DNA of 14,800 nt from the NCBI GenBank assembly GCA_015494735.1, contig WGAQ01000097.1:1-14800 (forward strand). Direction: 5' to 3'. Made by a program: the position numbers and the translations under genes. This DNA comes from Caldifarciminota bacterium. GTDB lineage: Bacteria; Hydrothermota; Hydrothermia; LBFQ01; DSFT01. The notes below the pieces were generated by a model. The model ran no database searches and had not been told where the DNA came from. It was given only the letters and a program-made list of their open reading frames with translations. Shown here in pieces: positions 6,390-12,025 of this stretch. Within the stretch, counting starts at the first letter, position 1, and the number at the start of each line of letters is the position of its first letter.

Positions 6390-6932
6390 CTACTGCTGCT
6401 TCTTCTCCTTCGCCACCGCCTTTATCTCCAGGTCCCCGGCATTCTTGAAGTGGAGGACCACGTTTATGGTATCACCCACGTTTATGTCCTTTTTGAGACC
6501 CATAAGCATTATGTGATAGCCACCGGGCTTGAGCTCCACGGTCTCTCCGGCGGGAATGGGTATATTCTTCACCTGCTTCATTCCGGTTTTTCCATCCTTC
6601 TGGACGTATATGTGGAGCTGGGTTTCTCCCACGATGGAAGTGTCGGCAAGGGCGGAAAGGAGGGTATCGGGCTGGTCGTTGCTGTTCATTATGACCAGAT
6701 ATACGACGCTCATCTGTCCTGCCTTGGAAGCGATGGTATAGGGGTCCTTCACAGTTATACCATTCTTTTCGAATACCAGTTCCTCCATCTGGGGCTGCTG
6801 TTTCTCCTGCTGCACGGCAGCGGTAGTATCCTGAGCCTGGGTCTCCTCCTTCTGCTCACCCTTCTGGCCACCACATGCGGCCAGAGCAAAGGCCACGATG
6901 GATGCTGTTAAAATTATGTTAATTTTTCTCAT
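6390..6932 (-). CDS. PCuAC-family periplasmic copper chaperone, lipoprotein
   Basis: 180 residues from the ATG at 6932; 30 more codons are open upstream, but they lack a lipoprotein signal and cross the promoter. The signal peptide MRKINIILTASIVAFALAAC ends in the lipobox LAAC (Cys20). A Gln/Glu-rich linker follows (21-50), then the PF04314 domain. The copper-binding signature H-x10-M-x21-H-x-M is met exactly: His107, Met118, His140, Met142, within QLHIYVQKDGKTGMKQ and KPGGYHIMLMGLK. Family members carry Cu(I) in the periplasm, often to the CuA site of cytochrome oxidase. No oxidase, SCO or copper-transport gene is in the window, so its client is unknown. A TAAACT element ends 7 nt before the ATG; the gene is divergent from the 6973 gene across 40 bp. 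Confidence 0.92.
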   Translation of the reverse strand: MRKINIILTASIVAFALAACGGQKGEQKEETQAQDTTAAVQQEKQQPQMEELVFEKNGITVKDPYTIASKAGQMSVVYLVIMNSNDQPDTLLSALADTSIVGETQLHIYVQKDGKTGMKQVKNIPIPAGETVELKPGGYHIMLMGLKKDINVGDTINVVLHFKNAGDLEIKAVAKEKKQQ

Positions 6933-6939
6933 AATGTAA

Positions 6940-6945
6940 AGTTTA
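6940..6945 (-). promoter_or_regulatory. Start-proximal -10-like element of the PCuAC gene
   Basis: TTTAAACTT, with core TAAACT at 6945-6940, ends 7 nt before the ATG at 6932. It is only 12 bp from the oppositely oriented element of the 6973 gene. Confidence 0.5.
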
Positions 6946-6957
6946 AAGCCCCCGATG

Positions 6958-6963
6958 TAAAAT
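6958..6963 (+). promoter_or_regulatory. Start-proximal -10-like element of the 6973 gene
   Basis: GTAAAATTT, with core TAAAAT at 6958-6963, ends 9 nt before the ATG at 6973. A second in-frame-incompatible ATG lies at 6977. Confidence 0.45.
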
Positions 6964-6972
6964 TTCCTCCGG

Positions 6973-7275
6973 ATGGATGAACTTATAAGGATAAGAAACG
7001 AGGTGGTCGAGGCATGGCGCAACAGGGACCGGAAAGCTGTGAGAAAACTTATAGATGAAACTTACCATCTAACCGGGGACCCGAAAGTCCTTCAGATTCT
7101 ATCGAGGAGGCCCAGGAAGTTCGAAAACGTGATAATACACTGGATAAAACCCCTCCTATACTATCTGGACAATCTGATAGAGCAGGTTCAGATTTACAAC
7201 TCCCTGAAGCAGGCCATAGAAAGCTCAGGTGAATCTGAATCTCCAGAGAATATAACTGGAAAAGAGGAGAAATAG
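6973..7275 (+). CDS. Small helical protein of unknown function
   Basis: 100 residues, not recognised. It is charged and predicted helical throughout: MDELIRIRNEVVEAWRNRDR, then KAVRKLIDETYHLTG and NVIIHWIKPLLYYLDNLIEQ. The amphipathic pattern with many Arg/Lys/Glu suggests a small cytoplasmic helical bundle or coiled coil. The tail (SSGESESPENITGKEEK) is polar and probably disordered. No signal peptide or membrane segment is seen. The start is backed by a TAAAAT element 9 nt upstream. Its last 51 nt overlap the end of the convergent gene at 7225, so the tail is encoded opposite the C-terminus of a membrane protein. It is called real because of its start signal and even, protein-like composition. 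Confidence 0.65.
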   Translation: MDELIRIRNEVVEAWRNRDRKAVRKLIDETYHLTGDPKVLQILSRRPRKFENVIIHWIKPLLYYLDNLIEQVQIYNSLKQAIESSGESESPENITGKEEK

Positions 7276-7566
7276 GAGGTAATTGTACCAGTCATCCGTC
7301 AAATAGACCACTGCAATCCCCACGAAGAAGTAAACCAGACTGAAGAAGAGAGCGAGATACGGAACCAGTTCCCTCCGTATATACTGCAGGAACCTCAGTA
7401 TTATGAATATTCCGAATCCCACGAAGAGGGCGGAAACTATGAGCATGAAGGAAATGGACTCATCCACCCTGGGATAATGGCCCCTGAAGAAAACGTAAAG
7501 GGGGGCAAGGGCCCCCAGATAGATCACGAACAGGATGCTACTTATAGTCCCTGTATTCCACTTCAT
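7225..7566 (-). CDS. Small polytopic membrane protein of unknown function
   Basis: 113 residues with about four hydrophobic segments (8-27, 38-58, 68-89, 93-109), linked by short charged loops (FFRGHYPRVDES, QYIRRE, LTDDWYN). It is an inner-membrane protein of no recognised family. The start lies inside the 3' end of the M16 gene (29-nt overlap) and is preceded by AGAGGG about 6 nt upstream, so it is probably translated from the M16 mRNA. TAAACT also occurs 17 nt before the ATG (7589-7584), inside the M16 frame. A perfect GC hairpin (7501-7516) lies near the start of the gene. Its last 51 nt overlap the convergent 6973 gene. Confidence 0.72.
   Translation of the reverse strand: MKWNTGTISSILFVIYLGALAPLYVFFRGHYPRVDESISFMLIVSALFVGFGIFIILRFLQYIRRELVPYLALFFSLVYFFVGIAVVYLTDDWYNYLLFLLFSSYILWRFRFT
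7501..7516 (-). other. Perfect GC hairpin inside the small membrane protein gene
   Basis: GGGGGC and GCCCCC form a 6-bp stem around a 4-nt loop. On the minus strand it is followed by CTTTACGTTTTCTT, a T-rich tail, so an internal pause or attenuation site is possible. It may equally be codon choice (Gly-Ala-Leu-Ala-Pro). Confidence 0.3.
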
Positions 7567-8878
7567 CGAATCCCTCTACTTCCAGTTTAAATCTGGAGGT
7601 ATCGGTAAGAACGAGGACGATGTAATTCTCCGGGAAGTACTTCCTGGCAGCCTCGTTAACATCTTTCAGGGACAACTTCTTTATATCCTCTATGTCCTTC
7701 CTCCAGAAATCGTAAGGAAGTCCCCATACCTCTGCGGTGGTGTAAAAACCTGCCAGCTGGGCATAACTCTGCCCCTTACGAGCTATGCTTCCCTCGTAAT
7801 AACTCTTGGCATCTTCCAGTTCCTCTTCGGTGAATCCCTCCCTGCGGGCCTTTTCTATCTCCTCCATGAGGAGCTGGAGGGCATGATTGGAACTTTCCGT
7901 CTTGGAGGCGAACCCCGCCATAAAGGCACCGGGCTCGGGATGGTCGGGAAGACGATATCCTCCGTTGAAATAAGAATAGGCCCAGTAGGCATATCCATGC
8001 TTAACCCTTATGGTCTGGAGTATGCGGGAGGAGAATCCAGAGCCACCGAGGATGTAGTTGGCAACCCTTGCCCTGTTGTAATCGGGATTATTGCGGGCTA
8101 TCCCCTTTCCAAGGAGAAAGACGAATGCCTGATTGAGGCCGGGCATGTGATATACGTAAGCCTTTCTTCTGTCCGGATACTTCACATGGGGAAAGGTCTG
8201 ACGGGGTACTTCCTTCTTCTTCCAGTCCGACAGGTGCTTCTCCACCAGGGCTATGGCCTTCTCGGGCTCGAGACTGGAAACCACCACCACGAAGGCATTT
8301 CCCGGAACGTAATACTTTTCGTAAAACGCCCTTATATCATCCAGAGTTATGCTGGCTATGGTCTTCTCGTCCCCCTCCACGGGATGGGCGAGGGGATGGT
8401 CCCCGTAGAACAGACGGGATGCTAAAATTCCAGAAACGTAATTGGGGTCTCCCTTATCGGAAAGGATGTTGCTGATGAGTCTCTTCTGCATCTTCTGAAA
8501 TTCCTCCTCGGGAAAGGCTGGATTCTTCACTATATCGGCAAGAATCTCGAGGGATGCGTCCGCATTGGGAGTGAGGGCTTTAAGATTCAATTCCGTTCCC
8601 ACCTTGCTCACGGAAATCCCGAATCTGGTTCCCAGCTCGTCGAACCTGTTGGTGATGTCCAGTTTTGAATAGTGTCTGGTCCCTTCATCTATCAGATTGC
8701 CGACGAAACTGGCCAGTCCATCCTTTCCCTCCGGGTCGTTGATGGAGCCGGCGTAAATGTGAAGTGAAAACTGGAATACAGGAAGTTTGTCCTTCTGAAC
8801 GGCGATTATCTTAAGGCCATTGTCCAGGGTTTTCTCCATAACGGCTCCTCCTGAAAGGGTTAGAACTAATGACAGCAT
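7538..8878 (-). CDS. M16B-family pseudopeptidase (zinc motif absent)
   Basis: 446 residues, the usual length of an M16B (mitochondrial-processing-peptidase-like) subunit with two alpha/beta halves. MEKTLDNGLKIIAVQKDKLP and LHIYAGSINDPEGKDGLASF match the family start. Where active members have HxxEH (GLAHFLEH), this one has Ser57-Phe-Val-Gly-Asn61, so it cannot bind zinc there. The C-terminal half keeps the Arg291/Tyr298 pair (IRVKHGYAY), typical of the non-catalytic partner in heterodimeric M16B enzymes. No catalytic partner is in the window. It may start at the leaderless ATG at 8878, adding the hydrophobic leader MLSLVLTLSGGAV, or at Met14 (8839), which has a strong AGGAGGA. An in-frame TAA upstream of 8878 blocks any longer form. 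A TAAACT element ends 6 nt before 8878. Confidence 0.9.
   Translation of the reverse strand: MLSLVLTLSGGAVMEKTLDNGLKIIAVQKDKLPVFQFSLHIYAGSINDPEGKDGLASFVGNLIDEGTRHYSKLDITNRFDELGTRFGISVSKVGTELNLKALTPNADASLEILADIVKNPAFPEEEFQKMQKRLISNILSDKGDPNYVSGILASRLFYGDHPLAHPVEGDEKTIASITLDDIRAFYEKYYVPGNAFVVVVSSLEPEKAIALVEKHLSDWKKKEVPRQTFPHVKYPDRRKAYVYHMPGLNQAFVFLLGKGIARNNPDYNRARVANYILGGSGFSSRILQTIRVKHGYAYWAYSYFNGGYRLPDHPEPGAFMAGFASKTESSNHALQLLMEEIEKARREGFTEEELEDAKSYYEGSIARKGQSYAQLAGFYTTAEVWGLPYDFWRKDIEDIKKLSLKDVNEAARKYFPENYIVLVLTDTSRFKLEVEGFDEVEYRDYK
8846..8852 (-). promoter_or_regulatory. Strong internal Shine-Dalgarno of the M16B gene
   Basis: AGGAGGA on the minus strand, 6 nt before the in-frame ATG at 8839-8837. 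It offers a second start that drops the hydrophobic leader and gives a product beginning MEKTLDNGL. Confidence 0.6.
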
Positions 8879-8884
8879 ACGGAA

Positions 8885-8890
8885 AGTTTA
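8885..8890 (-). promoter_or_regulatory. Start-proximal -10-like element of the M16B gene
   Basis: CTTAAACTT, with core TAAACT at 8890-8885, ends 6 nt before the ATG at 8878, placing the transcript start at the A of that codon. No -35 box is seen. Confidence 0.5.
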
Positions 8891-8967
8891 AGGGTTGCAG
8901 GGAATTCCGGTCGATTCATCGGATTGACTTCCAGACGAAATCGGAAGATGAAATAGGAGCGATGGGA

Positions 8968-9669
8968 CTACGAAGAGAGCAACTCCTCCAGTATATCCAC
9001 GAATTCCCGGGGTTTTTCTATCATGGGCATATGCCCCGCCTCATCTATGTAATGGTTGGAGCATCCCAGAATGGAACTGGTGTGTATGAGGCTGGAGAGG
9101 GGTATCACCCTGTCATTCCTTCCCATAATGTGGTGACATGGTGTGTCGAATTTCTCCACGTACCTGTACGGGTCGAATTTCTTCAGGATATCCAGATCGT
9201 GTTCCGGAATGGAAAGGTCTTCTGCTATCTGAACATTTCTGCGCTTACAATCTTCTATGAGCTTTTCGGAATGAAAGAGCCTTTCGCAGATGCGCTCCTT
9301 GGTAAGCTTTCCGAATCGCTCCTTTTTCGAAAATATTGCACTGTTCACGAGCACGATTTTATCCACCATCCCGGGAGCGAAGATGCTGGCCAGATAAACC
9401 ACGCTTCCCCCCATGGAATGACCCACGAGAACAGCAGAATCTCCCACATGCTCCTTCAGGAAGTTCACGAGGAAGAGGCCGTAATCCTCTATGGTTTCGG
9501 GAAGAGGCATGGGATTCTTATAATGGCCGGGAAGGTCGAGGGCGATTTTTCTGTAGTCGTCGGACAGGAGTTTAAGGACCAGAAGCCAGTTTATATGGCT
9601 CCCGCCGGCCCCGTGCACGAAAACGACGGGTTTTCCCCGTCCCCTCTCCACGAAGTACTTATCTGGCAT
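8968..9669 (-). CDS. Alpha/beta-fold hydrolase
   Basis: 233 residues, compact for the family. The oxyanion-hole strand is VVFVHGAGGSHINW (15-28). The nucleophile elbow is GHSMGG with Ser85. The other triad members are probably Asp186 (GRNDRVIP) and His213 (EAGHMPMIEKP). The lid region (~110-170) is short and helical. It resembles carboxylesterases and meta-cleavage or haloperoxidase-type hydrolases; the substrate cannot be decided. No signal peptide, so it is cytoplasmic. Its ATG lies 11 nt inside the 3' end of the ZnuA-like gene and has no Shine-Dalgarno, so translation probably depends on coupling. It is the third gene of the mrp transcription unit. Confidence 0.9.
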   Translation of the reverse strand: MPDKYFVERGRGKPVVFVHGAGGSHINWLLVLKLLSDDYRKIALDLPGHYKNPMPLPETIEDYGLFLVNFLKEHVGDSAVLVGHSMGGSVVYLASIFAPGMVDKIVLVNSAIFSKKERFGKLTKERICERLFHSEKLIEDCKRRNVQIAEDLSIPEHDLDILKKFDPYRYVEKFDTPCHHIMGRNDRVIPLSSLIHTSSILGCSNHYIDEAGHMPMIEKPREFVDILEELLSS

Positions 9670-10456
9670 TTTCGTAGATTAAATTCCAGATGTGGCGGAT
9701 GAAACCGGTGTACGTCTTCTCGTCGAATCCGAAGGGGTCGAACTGTGCAAGTTTATAACCTCTGGAGGTGAAGACCTGGAAGTCCTCATCGGGAAATATG
9801 CTCTCCTTGAAGATGATTACACTGTCGGGAGGCAGAGCGAGAACTTTGCGCATTTCGGACGGTATGAGGTCCGCTCCCGATTGACCAAAAAGGATGGAGT
9901 AAACTGGAATTCCATACCTGTCCATCAGGGGCTTCATGGATGGATGGGCCAGGACGATTTTCTTCCGGATTTCCTTCTTCTGCACCCTTATGATGCTATC
10001 TATGTCTTCTATTCGGGCTTCCACCTCATCGACAGACGGGCTGTATCCGCATCCGGACAGGGTGGCGGATATCTCATCCACCTTCTCCTTCATGAATACG
10101 GGGTCGAACCATACGTGGGGATTCCTGACATCCGGAGCCAGTTCCACTTTCACCCTCGTATCGAGGCCCCTGACCCACTGCTCGAAGTTGGTGTTGATGT
10201 ATATGAGGGCGCATGCCCGATTCATCCTCTCCACCAGGCGGGGAGAAGGGTCGAATATGTGGGGATTGGCATTCCTGCCCACCGCCAGAACCACCTGGAC
10301 GGATGTATCCATCTCCTGAACGAGAAGTCTGAGGGGATTGACCGAAACCACCACCTCCCTGCTCTGCTGACCGCCGGAGCAATCAAGGAGAAACCCTGTC
10401 AAGGATAAAATCAGCAATCCTTTCGTAAGCCTCGTGAATAAGTCTCTGATTCTCAT
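9659..10456 (-). CDS. ZnuA-like metal ABC transporter substrate-binding protein
   Basis: 265 residues, slightly short for the cluster A-I family (about 290-310). It binds Zn2+ or Mn2+ outside the inner membrane and delivers it to an ABC importer. Probable ligands are His66 (NANPHIFDPSP), His114 (NPHVWFDP), His171 (IVLAHPSMKP) and Asp240 (QFDPFGFD). The N-terminus is basic then hydrophobic and ends FLLDC; Cys26 may be lipidated, but Asp at -1 departs from the usual Gly/Ala/Ser. The start at 10456 lies 74 nt inside mrp and is fixed by AGGAGGTG 5-6 nt upstream. No permease or ATPase gene is in the window, so it is an orphan here. The acidic/His loop of ZnuA is absent, which does not settle Zn versus Mn. 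Confidence 0.87.
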   Translation of the reverse strand: MRIRDLFTRLTKGLLILSLTGFLLDCSGGQQSREVVVSVNPLRLLVQEMDTSVQVVLAVGRNANPHIFDPSPRLVERMNRACALIYINTNFEQWVRGLDTRVKVELAPDVRNPHVWFDPVFMKEKVDEISATLSGCGYSPSVDEVEARIEDIDSIIRVQKKEIRKKIVLAHPSMKPLMDRYGIPVYSILFGQSGADLIPSEMRKVLALPPDSVIIFKESIFPDEDFQVFTSRGYKLAQFDPFGFDEKTYTGFIRHIWNLIYENAR

Positions 10457-11456
10457 TTTTCACCTCCTGAATCACCATGGGCTTCCCCTCATCCGATGCC
10501 TCCAGGTATTCGGGGTCCAGGGGGATACGGGCCACGAGGGGCAGGCTGGCTTCCCGGGACAGGATGTCCCCTCCCCCCTTTCCGAAGACATGGAGTTTGT
10601 TGCCACACGTGTCTATAATATAACTCATGTTCTCCACCAGCCCCAGCACGGGGACCTCCATCTTGAGGAATGCATTGATAGCCCTCCTGACATCATCTAT
10701 GGCCACCTTCTGGGGTGTGGTGACCACCACCACTCCATCTATTATAACCTGCTGGGCGGCGGAGAGTTGAGCATCTCCGGTTCCGGGAGGAAAGTCTATG
10801 ACCAGATAATCCAGTTCATCCTCGCTCCAGATGGTGTTGAAGAAGAGGTCCTGATACACCTTGTGGAACATGGTCCCCCTCCAGATGACGGGTGTGTCCT
10901 CATCCAGCAGACTGGCAAAGGATATGACCCCTATCCCGTAAGCCTCCACCGGAAGGAATTTCCTCTCCTTCGTCACCCTTATCTTCTGACCTTTGATACC
11001 CAGCAGGGTTCCCACGGATGGACCGTATATATCGGCATCGAAGAGAGCCACCTTATATCCCTTCTGGGCCAGCTTCACAGCCAGGTTCACAGCCACGGTG
11101 GATTTACCAACACCCCCCTTACCACTGCCCACCCCGATGACCCTCCTGATGCCCGGAATACGCTTGGGGTCGAATATGTTGCCAGAGGTGCTGGTCTGGA
11201 GTTTCGGAGGTGTTATCTGCATCCTGGGCTTGATTTCCACATTTATGTCCTCTATGTTGTGCCTTTCCTTCAATACCCTCTTCACAGTGTTTTCGATTGC
11301 AATCGCATGCTTCATGAATTCCTGAGGTATGGTCAATTTGACGTGAAGTTTCCCCTCCTCCACATAGACCTGAGAAACGTATCCGGCACTTACGATATCC
11401 TTACCGTTGATCTCTATGGATTTTAAAGTCTCGTAATAGTCTTTGATTCCTGCCAT
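10383..11456 (-). CDS. Mrp/ApbC/Nbp35-family P-loop ATPase (Fe-S cluster carrier type)
   Basis: 357 residues. The N-terminal ~80 residues look like a diverged MIP18/DUF59 domain. After a linker comes the deviant Walker A GSGKGGVGKST (110-120), switch I FDADIYGPS (139-147) and Walker B DYLVIDFPPGTGD (216-228), all standard for ApbC/Mrp. These cytoplasmic dimers carry an Fe-S cluster to apoproteins, using a CxxC pair that follows ENMSY. Here the segment reads ENMSYIIDTCGNKLHVFG: only Cys284 remains, and the first cysteine is missing. Cluster binding by the usual four-cysteine bridge is therefore doubtful. The gene starts a unit with the ZnuA-like and hydrolase genes. A TAAACT element ends 8 nt before the ATG. 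Confidence 0.92.
   Translation of the reverse strand: MAGIKDYYETLKSIEINGKDIVSAGYVSQVYVEEGKLHVKLTIPQEFMKHAIAIENTVKRVLKERHNIEDINVEIKPRMQITPPKLQTSTSGNIFDPKRIPGIRRVIGVGSGKGGVGKSTVAVNLAVKLAQKGYKVALFDADIYGPSVGTLLGIKGQKIRVTKERKFLPVEAYGIGVISFASLLDEDTPVIWRGTMFHKVYQDLFFNTIWSEDELDYLVIDFPPGTGDAQLSAAQQVIIDGVVVVTTPQKVAIDDVRRAINAFLKMEVPVLGLVENMSYIIDTCGNKLHVFGKGGGDILSREASLPLVARIPLDPEYLEASDEGKPMVIQEVKNENQRLIHEAYERIADFILDRVSP
10462..10469 (-). promoter_or_regulatory. Strong Shine-Dalgarno of the ZnuA-like gene inside mrp
   Basis: AGGAGGTG on the minus strand lies in the mrp codons for Gln-Glu-Val, a few bases before the ATG at 10456. It fixes the ZnuA-like start despite the 74-nt overlap. Confidence 0.7.
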
Positions 11457-11464
11457 AGGCTGAA

Positions 11465-11470
11465 AGTTTA
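11465..11470 (-). promoter_or_regulatory. Start-proximal -10-like element of the mrp unit
   Basis: TATAAACTT, with core TAAACT at 11470-11465, ends 8 nt before the mrp ATG at 11456. The spacer TTCAGCCT has no Shine-Dalgarno. This promoter would serve mrp, the ZnuA-like gene and the hydrolase gene. Confidence 0.55.
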
Positions 11471-11691
11471 TAGTTTACCCATTCCGCTCCATGGAAATTG
11501 TCCGATATCCCCCGGAATTACTCCGCTCTCCATGTCTGAACCTGACTGAGAATCCCGGTCCTCCGGGAATCCTGCTCTTTTCAGTCCGGAGCTGTCTTCG
11601 TAAATCCAGAATCATGCATGGCCTCCGGTCGCGATTCGGGTCCCATGTCGGTCTCTTCAGATGAAAACCGCCCAGAAACCGCAGCAGAGTG

Positions 11692-11697
11692 TAAATT
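11692..11697 (+). promoter_or_regulatory. Start-proximal -10-like element of the 11704-mtnA unit
   Basis: GTAAATTTT, with core TAAATT at 11692-11697, ends 6 nt before the ATG at 11704. Its first three bases are also an in-frame TAA, so translation cannot start further upstream. Confidence 0.45.
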
Positions 11698-11703
11698 TTT
11701 CCC

Positions 11704-12021
11704 ATGCTCAGAAATCTGGCCACGTTGATGGCTCTGGCGACGGGATTCATAACCATGCTGGAAGGAAGCAAGTTGTTGATTACCAGGAGTTCCTTCTTCG
11801 GATGGTTTCATCCGTTGATGGAAATAGCCGCCGGGAGTCAGGGTCTGTGGCTCACCGGTATCAGTTTCGTCATCGTCCTCTTCTCCATGATGACAGCTCT
11901 GGGAATAAGATGGGCGAAATTCGTGGTGATGCTCTCCTCCATAGCCCTCCTGCCCTTCTTTCCCGCGGGAACAGTTCTCGGAATAGTCCTCATCCTCCTG
12001 TTCATATTCGCATGGAGGTGA
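11704..12021 (+). CDS. Small membrane protein upstream of mtnA
   Basis: 105 residues, not recognised. Hydrophobic segments at about 4-20, 48-66, 71-87 and 88-104 suggest three or four inner-membrane helices; a loop (GSKLLITRSSFFGWFHPLME) lies after the first. The start is the first possible ATG after an in-frame TAA and follows a TAAATT element by 6 nt. It ends 4 nt before mtnA, and the mtnA Shine-Dalgarno lies in its last codons, so the two are co-transcribed. A link to methylthioribose metabolism, for example transport, is only suggested by position; the protein is too small for a usual transporter unless it oligomerises. Confidence 0.75.
   Translation: MLRNLATLMALATGFITMLEGSKLLITRSSFFGWFHPLMEIAAGSQGLWLTGISFVIVLFSMMTALGIRWAKFVVMLSSIALLPFFPAGTVLGIVLILLFIFAWR
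12013..12020 (+). promoter_or_regulatory. Shine-Dalgarno of mtnA
   Basis: GGAGGTGA, 5 nt before the mtnA ATG and within the last codons and stop of the upstream gene. Its strength contrasts with the unit-first genes, which lack such a site. Confidence 0.7.
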
Positions 12022-12025
12022 GCAC

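Larger units (their letters stand above)
11457..11703. other. Divergent intergenic region between mrp and the 11704 gene
   Basis: 247 bases. It contains the minus-strand element of mrp (11470-11465), the plus-strand element of the 11704 gene (11692-11697), and a hairpin TCCCGG / CCGGGA at 11553-11568 followed on the plus strand by a short T-rich stretch (CTGCTCTTTTC). A 57-codon frame (11491-11664) has codons unlike the neighbours and is not called. No tRNA fold was found. The middle is GC-rich and unexplained; a small RNA is possible. Confidence 0.45.

Noticed and set aside
6933..7022. Upstream extension of the PCuAC lipoprotein to 7022
   Set aside because: It runs through the promoter element and the divergent gene, and would bury the normal signal peptide and lipobox starting at 6932.
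10434..11426. 330-codon plus-strand frame opposite mrp, and similar ones at 7535-8425 and 8869-9702
   Set aside because: Each is antisense to a gene with diagnostic motifs (mrp, M16B, hydrolase) and has low-complexity composition.
11600..11650. Possible tRNA T-arm (TTCGGGTCC-like)
   Set aside because: No matching acceptor, D or anticodon stems could be folded on either strand.
11491..11664. 57-codon plus-strand frame in the mrp/11704 gap
   Set aside because: Codon use (CGA, TCG, TTA) and Arg/Ser/Pro-rich composition differ from the neighbours, and neither a promoter element at the usual distance nor a Shine-Dalgarno is present.
11475..11771. 98-codon minus-strand frame overlapping the 11704 gene
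   Set aside because: It is antisense to the start of a better-supported membrane protein, and its C-terminal half is low-complexity.
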